NCBI RefSeq assembly: GCF_002082565.1
Contig: NZ_CP020562.1
Span: forward strand, 806,001-870,000
DNA: 64,000 bases
Origin: Halomonas sp. GT
GTDB taxonomy: Bacteria; Pseudomonadota; Gammaproteobacteria; Pseudomonadales; Halomonadaceae
Direction of reading: 5' to 3'
Under the pieces are notes generated by a model. It saw only the letters and a program-made list of their open reading frames with translations, had not been told where the DNA came from and made no database searches. Shown in pieces: positions 37,804 to 45,871 of the stretch. Numbering within the stretch: the stretch's first letter is position 1; each line of letters opens with the position of its first letter. Position numbers and translations under genes: made by a program.

Positions 37804-38964
37804 ATGAACCAGTACAGCGCAGCCCGCCTTGCTTTCGGGCTATGTATGATTACCACAGCCGTTAATTTGCAAGCACCGCTATATAGTGCGTTAGCAGCGC
37901 AAGGCGGGGTTGGTGTTGGTGCCACGACAATTGCTTTTGCCTGTTACGTAGCAGGGGTGATGCCCGTATTGCTGGGGCTTAATGGCTTGGCCGAGCGGGT
38001 AGGTTACAAAGCAATCATTGTCACTGCGTTACTGCTTAATATGCTGGCCACTTCCCTGATGCTAATAGCGCCTGGCATCGTAATGCTCGGCGTGGCGCGT
38101 TTTCTACTTGGGGTGGGGACCGCGCTGGCATCCGCGGTGGCGCCAGCCTATATGCAACAATTATGGCAAGGCGATGATAAACAAGCTTCTACCAGTTACG
38201 TCACGATTAGCAGCGCGCTTGGGTTCGGTTTAGGGGCTGCGGTGACTAGCGTTTTTATCGTTACTACGCCTAGCTTAACGCCCCCCAGTTTGTGGTTATA
38301 TCTATGTATTAGCGCTTTCGCATTAATAGGCGTGTTGACGCTGCGAAAAAGCATGCCTAGTGGGCCGAAAGGCAGCATGTTACGTTTGCCCAGTTACCCA
38401 AAAGGGGCTATTCGATTTGGCTTTGCGATTTTAATTGCCTGGGCCACGGTGGGGTTGGTAATTGCCATATTGCCTTCCGCATTAGAGCAGCATGGTTTAA
38501 GCGTTTGGAGTGGTTTCGCTGTTTTCGGTATTTGCAGCTGTGGCGTGTTATTTCAACCCTGGGCCAGAAAGTTGTCGTCATATCGGTCTACGTTATTGGG
38601 GCTTGCGATTCTGCCACCGGCTTATGGGCTGATTGCTTGGGGAGCTATCGCGGGGCACTTACCCATATTACTACTAGGCACGATCATGGCTAGCAGCGCC
38701 TGTTACGGCTTTATTTACCTAGGCGGATTAAGTGGCGTGTTAGCCGTGGCTGGCCCATCTTCTACCCAAGCGAGCGCTGGATATTTTCTAATGGCCTACA
38801 TTGGTTTCAGTATTCCTGTGGTCACAACGGGAGTGCTTATAGATGCCCTAGGGCATAACGCGGCATTAACGCTGTTTGGAGTTGCCTTATTGGGGGGAGT
38901 TGTCACAACACTCTGGTTAGTTATCCAGAATCAACGAGAGTACCGCCCAGTGCTAATGGATTAG
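37804..38964 (+). CDS. MFS transporter
   Basis: The 386-residue protein has about 12 membrane helices and the MFS loop between helices 2 and 3 (LNGLAERVGYKAIIV, a GxxxDRxGRR-like degenerate form). A second loop-like segment follows SMPSGPKGSM. The substrate is unknown; divergent placement to a PLP-sensing MocR regulator hints at an amino-acid- or vitamin-related efflux or uptake role. A weak GTGAG ribosome site precedes the ATG. Confidence 0.8.
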   Translation: MNQYSAARLAFGLCMITTAVNLQAPLYSALAAQGGVGVGATTIAFACYVAGVMPVLLGLNGLAERVGYKAIIVTALLLNMLATSLMLIAPGIVMLGVARFLLGVGTALASAVAPAYMQQLWQGDDKQASTSYVTISSALGFGLGAAVTSVFIVTTPSLTPPSLWLYLCISAFALIGVLTLRKSMPSGPKGSMLRLPSYPKGAIRFGFAILIAWATVGLVIAILPSALEQHGLSVWSGFAVFGICSCGVLFQPWARKLSSYRSTLLGLAILPPAYGLIAWGAIAGHLPILLLGTIMASSACYGFIYLGGLSGVLAVAGPSSTQASAGYFLMAYIGFSIPVVTTGVLIDALGHNAALTLFGVALLGGVVTTLWLVIQNQREYRPVLMD

Positions 38965-39143
38965 GCTGGCGCCGTGGCTCTTTAAGCAAATAGCTGACGA
39001 AAAATTTAGTGGCGCTTTATATGCTGAGACTATTTAACAATAGTTGAAAGTTGCTGGCGCAGAGGCTTTGTTAAAGTCAGTGAGTTGGGAGGCTTAAACA
39101 ACAATAATCTTGCAATACAAACGTAAGCGTTGGTTATCCCCAA

Positions 39144-39179
39144 AACAGTACTGATAACAGCACTGATAACAATACTGAT
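39144..39179. repeat. Three 12-bp tandem repeats upstream of glutamate dehydrogenase
   Basis: AACAGTACTGAT, AACAGCACTGAT and AACAATACTGAT stand head to tail at 39144-39179, ending 29 bases before the gdh start. The rest of the 38965-39208 gap shows no gene. Confidence 0.85.
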
Positions 39180-39208
39180 ATAAACAACGCAGCAATGGAG
39201 CGCCACTA

Positions 39209-40636
39209 ATGAGTGATACTAAGTTCGCCCAACAGGGTATGTCTTTTCGTGAAAGTGTTGAGCACATGGTGGATCACGCCATCGACATCATGGAGCTGGA
39301 AGAGGGCATTGGAAATGCTCTGAAGGTATGCCAGAGCGTGGTGCAGGTATCGTTTCCGATTGATATCGACGGCAAGATTGAAATGTTTACTGGCTGGCGA
39401 GCCACCCATAGTGATCATCGTCTGCCCTCAAAAGGCGGTATTCGTTTTGCGATGATGGTCGATCAGGACGAAGTCGAGGCATTGGCAGCGCTAATGACCT
39501 ATAAATGCGCGATTGTCGACGTACCGTTTGGTGGTTCAAAGGGTGGGCTGATCATTGATCCGAGCAAGTACACTCAAAAACAGCTGGAAGCCATTACGCG
39601 GCGTTTCGCACGCGAGCTGATAAACAAAGGTTATCTAAGTCCTGCCACCAACGTACCTGCTCCCGATATGGGCACCGGACCGCGTGAAATGGGCTGGATG
39701 GTAGATACCTACCGCCAAATGTTCCCTAATGACATCAACTACATGGGGGCGTTAACCGGGAAGCCGGTCGAACATGGTGGCGTGCGAGGGCGCAACGAGG
39801 CGACCGGACGCGGGGTGCAGTATGCGTTGCGCGAACTTTTTCGCCACCCTGAAGAAATCAAGCGTTGTGGTCTGTCTGGCAGCTTGGCTGGCAAACGAAT
39901 CGTGGTGCAGGGGTTAGGCAATGTGGGCTATCACGCCGCGCATTTTCTGCAAACCGAAGATGACTGCTTGATTACCGCGATCATTGAACGTGATGGCGCC
40001 TTGGTTAACGACAATGGTTTAGATGTTAAGGCCGTGCGTGAGTATATTGCTGAGACCGGTGGCGTTAAGGGATATCCGGCGGCTGAGTACCAAGAAGATG
40101 GCAGCAAGGTGTTAGAACGTGCCTGCGATATTCTTATTCCAGCGGCATTGGAAGGCGTTATCAATGCCGAGAATGCACACCATATCCAAGCGCCGCTTAT
40201 TGCTGAAGCTGCCAATGGCCCGATTACCTATGAAGCAGATAAAATTCTTCAGCAGCGGGGGATTGAGATTATTCCCGATGCTTACTGCAACGCCGGTGGC
40301 GTAGTGGTTTCCTATTTTGAGTGGATTCGCAACCTGAATCACGTTCGCTTTGGCAGGCTCGATAAACGCTTCCATGAAGCACGTGGTCAGCACATTATTC
40401 GGGCGATTGAAGAATCAACGGGCCATAAGGTGCCAGATCATCTGGCTGATGAGCTAGCCCGCGGCGCCGACGAGTTTGATCTAGTACGTTCTGGTTTGGA
40501 CGACACCATGCGTTTGGCGCTACAAGAGATCATTCGCACCCGTAATGAAAACCCGAAAGTTAACGACTACCGCATGGCGGCTTATCTGATTGCCATCGAG
40601 AAAGTTGCCCGCCACTATCGCGATATCGGTGTTTAA
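39209..40636 (+). CDS. gdhA: Glu/Leu/Phe/Val-family glutamate dehydrogenase
   Basis: The 475-residue protein has the ELFV dehydrogenase signature: RLPSKGGIRF, MTYKCAIVDVPFGGSKGG (catalytic Lys in the first part), NVPAPDMGTG and a Rossmann site VQGLGNVGYHAAHF. It interconverts glutamate and 2-oxoglutarate plus ammonia. The form resembles NAD-type catabolic enzymes (RocG/GudB-like) more than E. coli GdhA, so the symbol is generic. GGAG precedes the ATG. Nitrate assimilation genes 14 kb away supply ammonia. Confidence 0.9.
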   Translation: MSDTKFAQQGMSFRESVEHMVDHAIDIMELEEGIGNALKVCQSVVQVSFPIDIDGKIEMFTGWRATHSDHRLPSKGGIRFAMMVDQDEVEALAALMTYKCAIVDVPFGGSKGGLIIDPSKYTQKQLEAITRRFARELINKGYLSPATNVPAPDMGTGPREMGWMVDTYRQMFPNDINYMGALTGKPVEHGGVRGRNEATGRGVQYALRELFRHPEEIKRCGLSGSLAGKRIVVQGLGNVGYHAAHFLQTEDDCLITAIIERDGALVNDNGLDVKAVREYIAETGGVKGYPAAEYQEDGSKVLERACDILIPAALEGVINAENAHHIQAPLIAEAANGPITYEADKILQQRGIEIIPDAYCNAGGVVVSYFEWIRNLNHVRFGRLDKRFHEARGQHIIRAIEESTGHKVPDHLADELARGADEFDLVRSGLDDTMRLALQEIIRTRNENPKVNDYRMAAYLIAIEKVARHYRDIGV

Positions 40637-40681
40637 TACAACGCTGCTATTGCTAGCTCAGCTGTAACGCAGTAGTGCATA

Positions 40682-40714
40682 AGCCATCCCTCATGTGTGT
40701 CATGAGGGATGGCT
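40682..40714. terminator. Hairpin between convergent gdh and LysR genes
   Basis: A perfect 14-bp stem (AGCCATCCCTCATG / CATGAGGGATGGCT) with a 5-base loop lies between two convergent stops. There is no U-tract, so it may act as a block or a 3'-end stabiliser. Confidence 0.65.
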
Positions 40715-40721
40715 GAGTGTC

Positions 40722-41609
40722 TTAGCGATGACTTCCTTCCAGCTGCGCTATTAAATAGCCATACATTGCATCTGCGGCGGGTGAAAGGCTTTGACGTGCT
40801 CGCCTTAATACACCAATTCGGCGCTCCAAGTGTGGGGTGGCGAGTGGAATAAAGCGCAGCCGCTGATGTTCTTCCTGAAACGCTAACCGGGGCAGGGTGG
40901 TTACACCTATACCCGCTTCCAGCATGGCAGTCAGCGAAATCATGTTGGAAATATACAGCGTGCTATGGGCTAAAAGCTCTGCTGCTGGTGACCCTTCAAG
41001 CAGGCGCGAGGTGCCGTTACGAATGAGTGTATACGGCTTTAAAGCGCGCCAATGCAGTGCATCTTTCTGAGCCAGTGGGTGGTCGTCACGACACACCACG
41101 CCAATATCATCGTGGAGTAGCGCATCAAAGCGGAGGGTGTCATCGGGTAGCCATAAGCTAGTGATGCCGAGCTCTACCTCGCCTTTCAGAACCATCTCAT
41201 TGACTCGCTCGGAGTGGCCGTCCTGTAGGCTGATATCAATACCGGGGTAAGCCTCCAGAAATCCGGCTAATAGAGCGGGCATAAGACGGCTGGCGACCGA
41301 GGGTACAGCGGCAATATCAACGCGGCCACGCTGCTGGCGAGCAATGGCCAGCGCATCGCGACATACTCGGTCGTGATGCGCTACCAATTCGCGAAAACGT
41401 GGTTCGCACCAACGGCCAAAGGGCGTTAACAGGGCTTTGCCGCCGCCTTTTTCAAAGATCGGCTGGCCAAGGCGCTCTTCAAGGTCACGCACGGCCATAG
41501 AAATGGCTGGCTGACTGCGATGCAACTGATTAGCTGCGGCGTGAAAGCCACCCGAATCAAGAATCGCCAGTACATAGCGTAAAGGTGCCAGTTTCAATTC
41601 GGGGAGCAT
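40722..41609 (-). CDS. LysR-family regulator of the 41.7-48.9 kb operon
   Basis: The 295-residue LysR protein has a normal HTH (LKLAPLRYVLAILDSGGFHAAANQL, then RSQPAISMAVRDLEERLG) and effector domain. It is divergent from the aldehyde dehydrogenase gene with 147 bases between, so it probably controls the six-gene operon. The gap contains an ATCA...TGAT dyad (ATCATTTTATCTG and ATTATTGAT) as a candidate site. Effector unknown. Confidence 0.88.
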   Translation of the reverse strand: MLPELKLAPLRYVLAILDSGGFHAAANQLHRSQPAISMAVRDLEERLGQPIFEKGGGKALLTPFGRWCEPRFRELVAHHDRVCRDALAIARQQRGRVDIAAVPSVASRLMPALLAGFLEAYPGIDISLQDGHSERVNEMVLKGEVELGITSLWLPDDTLRFDALLHDDIGVVCRDDHPLAQKDALHWRALKPYTLIRNGTSRLLEGSPAAELLAHSTLYISNMISLTAMLEAGIGVTTLPRLAFQEEHQRLRFIPLATPHLERRIGVLRRARQSLSPAADAMYGYLIAQLEGSHR

Positions 41610-41756
41610 GGTCGGTGTTTCATCTCGCTATAGTGGCAAGCTGCAATGGTAAGTTTTACTGATCATTTTATCTGAATTATTGATTATCCTTATCTTCCCG
41701 CCTTCTCTAGCATGTCGTCAACAACCCGTATCAACGACATTAAGAGAGAGGTCGCT

Positions 41757-43196
41757 ATGTCATCCCTCCACGCGCTCTATATCAACGGCCAGTGGGTCGA
41801 TGGCGAAAGCCATATCACCAACGTCAATCCCTCGGATCTTGCTGATGTGATTGGTGACTATGCCCAGGCGAGTGTTGCCCAGGTTAACGAGGCAATCAAT
41901 GCAGCTCGCAGTGGTCAGCGGGAGTGGGCCAAGAGCGGTTTGGAACAGCGCTATGGCGTGCTGATGGCAATCGGGGATGAGTTAATGGCGCGAAAGGAAG
42001 AGCTTGGCTGCCTGCTATCCCGTGAAGAAGGCAAGCCGCTGGCTGAAGGTATGGGCGAAGTGGCGCGTTCGGCGCAGTTTTTTCACTATTACGCCGCTGA
42101 AGTGCTGCGCCAGATTGATGAGCGGGTAGAGTCAGTCCGTCCTGGCGTTGAAGTTGATACACGCCGCGAGCCGGTAGGCGTGGTGGGCATTATCAGCCCG
42201 TGGAACTTCCCCATGGCTACCGCGGTGTGGAAGATCGCCCCAGCACTGGCCTTTGGTAATGCGGTTATTTTTAAGCCTGCCAATCTAGTACCGGCCAGCG
42301 CTTGGGCGCTGACCGAAATCATCAGTCGTCAAACACTGCCAGCGGGTTCCTTCAACCTACTGATGGGGAGTGGTGGTCGTGTTGGCGAGGCGCTGATCAC
42401 AAGCCCAGTTATTAATGCGCTGACCTTTACCGGGTCGCTGGAAGTGGGGCGCCGGGTGGCGGCCGCTACCGCCGGTAATCTGGTCAAGTGTCAGTTGGAA
42501 ATGGGCTCCAAGAACGCCCTGATTGTTGCTGAAGATGCCGATCTGGATCTAGCGGTGGAAGCGGCGTTTAACGGTGCCTATTCCGGTACGGGACAGAAGT
42601 GCACAGCGTCTTCACGGCTGATTGTTCATGAAACCATTCACGATGCGTTTGTGGACAAGCTGACTGCGCGGCTAGCGAAAGCCAAAGTCGGGCCAGCCCT
42701 GGAAGAAGGTGTGCAGATTGGGCCCGTCGCTGATGCCCGTCAGTTGGAGTCCAATCTTCATTGGATTGAACGTGGTAAAGCTGATGGCGCCAAACTGGTC
42801 TTTGGCGGTGAGCGGGTAAGTTGCGCCAGCCAAGGCTTCTTTATGGCCCCCACGCTGTTTGTGGAGACCACTAATGAGATGGCCATCAACCGCGAAGAGG
42901 TCTTCGGACCAATAGCCTGTGTGATCAAGGTCGCCGATATGGACGAGGCGATCGCTACCCTGAATGACACTAATTTCGGCCTAACCGCAGGCATTATTAC
43001 TGACTCATTGGCGCTGGCGACTCGCTTTAAAGCCGAAGCCGAGACCGGCTGTGTGATGGTCAACCTGCCCACCGCTGGCACCGATTATCACGTGCCGTTC
43101 GGCGGACGGAAGGACTCCAGTTTCGGCCCCCGTGAGCAGGGGCGCTATGCGCGTGAGTTTTATACTGTAGTCAAGACTTGCTACGTGAAAGCGTGA
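41757..43196 (+). CDS. NAD(P)-dependent aldehyde dehydrogenase (semialdehyde dehydrogenase type)
   Basis: The 479-residue enzyme starts at ATG 41757 with GAGAGAGG upstream; the frame from 41712 adds an unlikely 15-residue head. The ALDH core is complete: PWNFPMATAVWKIAPALAFG, KPA cofactor Lys, FTGSLEVG, ELGxxx-like CQLEMGSKNALIV (general base Glu) and the nucleophile in GTGQKCTASSR near residue 285. By general form it is close to 2-oxoglutarate or succinate semialdehyde dehydrogenases, but substrate is not provable. First gene of the operon. Confidence 0.88.
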   Translation: MSSLHALYINGQWVDGESHITNVNPSDLADVIGDYAQASVAQVNEAINAARSGQREWAKSGLEQRYGVLMAIGDELMARKEELGCLLSREEGKPLAEGMGEVARSAQFFHYYAAEVLRQIDERVESVRPGVEVDTRREPVGVVGIISPWNFPMATAVWKIAPALAFGNAVIFKPANLVPASAWALTEIISRQTLPAGSFNLLMGSGGRVGEALITSPVINALTFTGSLEVGRRVAAATAGNLVKCQLEMGSKNALIVAEDADLDLAVEAAFNGAYSGTGQKCTASSRLIVHETIHDAFVDKLTARLAKAKVGPALEEGVQIGPVADARQLESNLHWIERGKADGAKLVFGGERVSCASQGFFMAPTLFVETTNEMAINREEVFGPIACVIKVADMDEAIATLNDTNFGLTAGIITDSLALATRFKAEAETGCVMVNLPTAGTDYHVPFGGRKDSSFGPREQGRYAREFYTVVKTCYVKA

Positions 43197-43206
43197 GGAG
43201 CGGCGC

Positions 43207-44196
43207 ATGTCTAAACAGGTGCTGACCGTTGATGGACTGCAGTATTCCAACTGGTCTCGAGAGATTTTTGAGCAGATGCGCGAGGGTGGTGTGGATGCCG
43301 TCCATGCCACTCTGGTGTATCACGAAACCTTGCGCGAAACCCTAACCCGCATCGGCGAATGGAACCGCCGTTTTGAAGCCCATGGCGATTTGATTATGCC
43401 GGTGCATGCCCCGAGCGATATTTTGCGCGCTCAGCAGGCAGGCAAAGTGGGCATATTCTTTGGCGCTCAAAACTGCTCGCCGATCGAAGATGATATCGAC
43501 ATGGTGGCGGTGCTGCGCCAGTTGGGCCTTTTGATTATGCAGCTCACCTATAACAACCAAAGCTTGCTGGCGTGTGGTTGTTATGAAAGTGAAGACAGCG
43601 GTATTACCCGCTTTGGCCGCCAGGTGATTCGCGAGATGAACCGGGTCGGTATGGTGATTGATATGTCTCATAGCAGCGAACGCTCGACGCTTGAGGCTAT
43701 CGAGATTTCCGAGCGCCCGGTAATTATCTCTCACGCAAACCCGAGCTTTTTCCACGCCGCCAAGCGTAATAAGTCTGACAAAGTGCTTCATGCAATTGCT
43801 GAAAGCGATGGTCTGCTGGGCTTTTCGGCTTATCCGTTCCACCTGAAGAACGGCCCGGACTGCACTCTGGAAGATTACTGCGACATGATTGCCCGCACCG
43901 TAGACATGATGGGGATTGAACACGTCGGCCTGGGAACAGACTTGTGCCAAAACCAGCCGACCACGGTGCTGGAATGGATGCGTAACGGTCGCTGGTCGAA
44001 AGAGATGGATTACGGTGAAGGCAGTGCCAACAACGCAGGCTGGCCCCAGCCGCTAGCTTGGTTACGCGATAGCCGCGATTTCCCCAACCTGATTATTGGG
44101 CTGCGTACCAAAGGATTTGGCGACGAGGAGATTGCTCGCATTATGGGGCGCAACTGGGTCGAACTGTTAGAGCGAACGATCATGTTAACGACCTAA
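43207..44196 (+). CDS. Divergent M19-family (membrane dipeptidase-like) amidohydrolase
   Basis: The 329-residue protein is M19-like in the middle and C-terminus: VIDMSHSSERSTLEA and PVIISHANP give the two metal His, and HVGLGTDL gives the catalytic Asp. But the N-terminal HxD metal pair is replaced by DGLQYSNW, and the bridging Glu (normally in an EGG-type motif) is Gln in FFGAQNC. From memory, M19-like proteins with this DGL..KW / GFQN pattern sit beside dimethylglycine and glycine-betaine catabolic genes in Pseudomonas (PA5396 type). It starts 10 bases after the ALDH stop (GGAG in the gap). It may not be a true dipeptidase. Confidence 0.8.
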   Translation: MSKQVLTVDGLQYSNWSREIFEQMREGGVDAVHATLVYHETLRETLTRIGEWNRRFEAHGDLIMPVHAPSDILRAQQAGKVGIFFGAQNCSPIEDDIDMVAVLRQLGLLIMQLTYNNQSLLACGCYESEDSGITRFGRQVIREMNRVGMVIDMSHSSERSTLEAIEISERPVIISHANPSFFHAAKRNKSDKVLHAIAESDGLLGFSAYPFHLKNGPDCTLEDYCDMIARTVDMMGIEHVGLGTDLCQNQPTTVLEWMRNGRWSKEMDYGEGSANNAGWPQPLAWLRDSRDFPNLIIGLRTKGFGDEEIARIMGRNWVELLERTIMLTT

Positions 44197-44238
44197 CCGG
44201 CCAATTTATCACGCCACACCGGCTGCATTGATCACTAT

Positions 44239-44269
44239 CAACACTTACCACCAACACTTACCACCAACA
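44239..44269. repeat. 13-bp tandem duplication upstream of the BCCT gene
   Basis: CAACACTTACCAC occurs twice in a row (44239-44251, 44252-44264) with a third partial copy. It lies about 30 bases before the BCCT start. Confidence 0.8.
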
Positions 44270-44293
44270 ATAATCAATAACGAGGTTCCCCCC

Positions 44294-45871
44294 ATGAACT
44301 CACCCAAAGACACAGGCCCTGCCCATGGGCTTGCTAAGTTCGGCGACCCGGTGGTACTCGGGCTTAGCGGCGGTTTTGTAATTCTTTTCGTGGTGCTTTC
44401 GTTAATCAATCTCGAGGGAGTCGCTGGGGCTATTTCAGCTGGTTTTGCCTGGACAGCGGCTGTGCTGGGTTCGTATTTCCAACTGCTATTGCTACTGACG
44501 TTCTTTATTGCCATTGGCTTGGCAATTTCGCCAGCAGCCAGCGCTAAGGTGGGTGGTCTGGATACGCCCGAGCTGAGCACCTTTAAATGGCTTTCTATCA
44601 TTATGTGCACCCTGCTGGCGGGCGGCGGCGTATTTTTTGCTGCAGGAGAACCGGTGTATCACTTCGTGGTTACACCGCCCGCCTTCGACACTGAAGCTGG
44701 TACGGTGGAAGCCATTGCCGGTGCGCTAGCGCAGTCATTTATGCACTGGGGCTTTCTGGCCTGGGCGGTACTTGGCTCGCTGACGGCTATTGTGTTGGCT
44801 TACTGGCACTATGACCGCGGCCTACCACTTCAGCCACGTACCTTGCTTTACCCAGTGCTGGGCGAGCGGTTGATGCGTAGCTGGGTCGGTGGTGTCGTAG
44901 ATGCCTGCTGTGTCATTGCCGTAGTCGCAGGCACCGTTGGCCCCATTGGCTTTCTGGCGACCCAGGTCAGTTTTGGCCTGCATGAGCTGTTTGGGTTGAG
45001 TTCAGGTTATGGCACCCAGTTGGCCATTCTGTTGGTACTGGGCACTGTCTATGTCACTTCTGCCGCGACCGGTATCCATCGTGGTATTCAGCTGCTCAGC
45101 CGTTTCAATGTGTTTCTGGCCCTTGCAATCGCTGCCGTGATCTTTGTATTTGGCCCAACGCTGTTCTTTACCAATGCTTACCTGCAAGGCTTTGGTGTCT
45201 ACATCAGCTCCTTTTTCGCCATGGCGACCATGACCTCGGAAACTGCGCCGGCTTGGTGGATGCAGTGGTGGACTGTGTTCTTTTTCGCTTGGTTTATTGG
45301 CTACGGCCCACTAATGGCGATTTTCGTGGCACGTATTTCCCGTGGTCGCACTATTCGTCAGATGATTCTAGCAGTGGCGGTTATGGCGCCCATTGCGACT
45401 ACCGTCTGGTTTACTCTGCTGGGTGGTGCCGGTATCCACTATCAGCTAACCGGAGCGATTGACTTGGCCGAGGCGCTCAATAACTTCCAGTTTGATGTGG
45501 CCACCTTGACGGTTGCACAGGCGCTACCGGGTGGCACCCTAATGGCTCTGGCAATTTTGCTATTAACGACCATCTTTGTGGCTACCACGGGTGACTCAAT
45601 GAGCTACGCCATTGCTGTGGTTTGTACTGGTCATGATGAGCCACACACAGCTGTGCGCATTTTTTGGGGGATCACTATGTCGTTAATGGCCGCGATCCTG
45701 CTTTACATGGGCTCCGGTCAAATCGGTGTTCTGCAGCAATTTATCGTGATTACCGCCATTCCCGTTTCGCTGGTGCTGTTGCCATCTCTGTGGTTAGGGC
45801 CAAAAGCGGCCTATGCCATGGCACGTGAACAGGGACTGACGACGCGCAAGAAGGTGATCGTTAATGAGTAA
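44294..45871 (+). CDS. BCCT-family transporter
   Basis: Starting at ATG 44294 (GAGG upstream), the 525-residue protein has about 12 helices of the betaine/carnitine/choline transporter family, including FFAWFIGYGPLMAIFVARI followed by SRGRTIRQM. In glycine-betaine carriers the segment has the Trp box WWISW..PFVG; here it is WFIGYGPLMA, so two of the aromatic cage Trp are missing and a different substrate is likely. It would import a quaternary amine or related zwitterion for the neighbouring enzymes. Its last 8 bases overlap the next gene. Confidence 0.88.
   Translation: MNSPKDTGPAHGLAKFGDPVVLGLSGGFVILFVVLSLINLEGVAGAISAGFAWTAAVLGSYFQLLLLLTFFIAIGLAISPAASAKVGGLDTPELSTFKWLSIIMCTLLAGGGVFFAAGEPVYHFVVTPPAFDTEAGTVEAIAGALAQSFMHWGFLAWAVLGSLTAIVLAYWHYDRGLPLQPRTLLYPVLGERLMRSWVGGVVDACCVIAVVAGTVGPIGFLATQVSFGLHELFGLSSGYGTQLAILLVLGTVYVTSAATGIHRGIQLLSRFNVFLALAIAAVIFVFGPTLFFTNAYLQGFGVYISSFFAMATMTSETAPAWWMQWWTVFFFAWFIGYGPLMAIFVARISRGRTIRQMILAVAVMAPIATTVWFTLLGGAGIHYQLTGAIDLAEALNNFQFDVATLTVAQALPGGTLMALAILLLTTIFVATTGDSMSYAIAVVCTGHDEPHTAVRIFWGITMSLMAAILLYMGSGQIGVLQQFIVITAIPVSLVLLPSLWLGPKAAYAMAREQGLTTRKKVIVNE

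Noticed and set aside
43342..43950. 202-codon minus-strand frame opposite the M19-like gene
   Set aside because: Antisense shadow of a clearly conserved gene.
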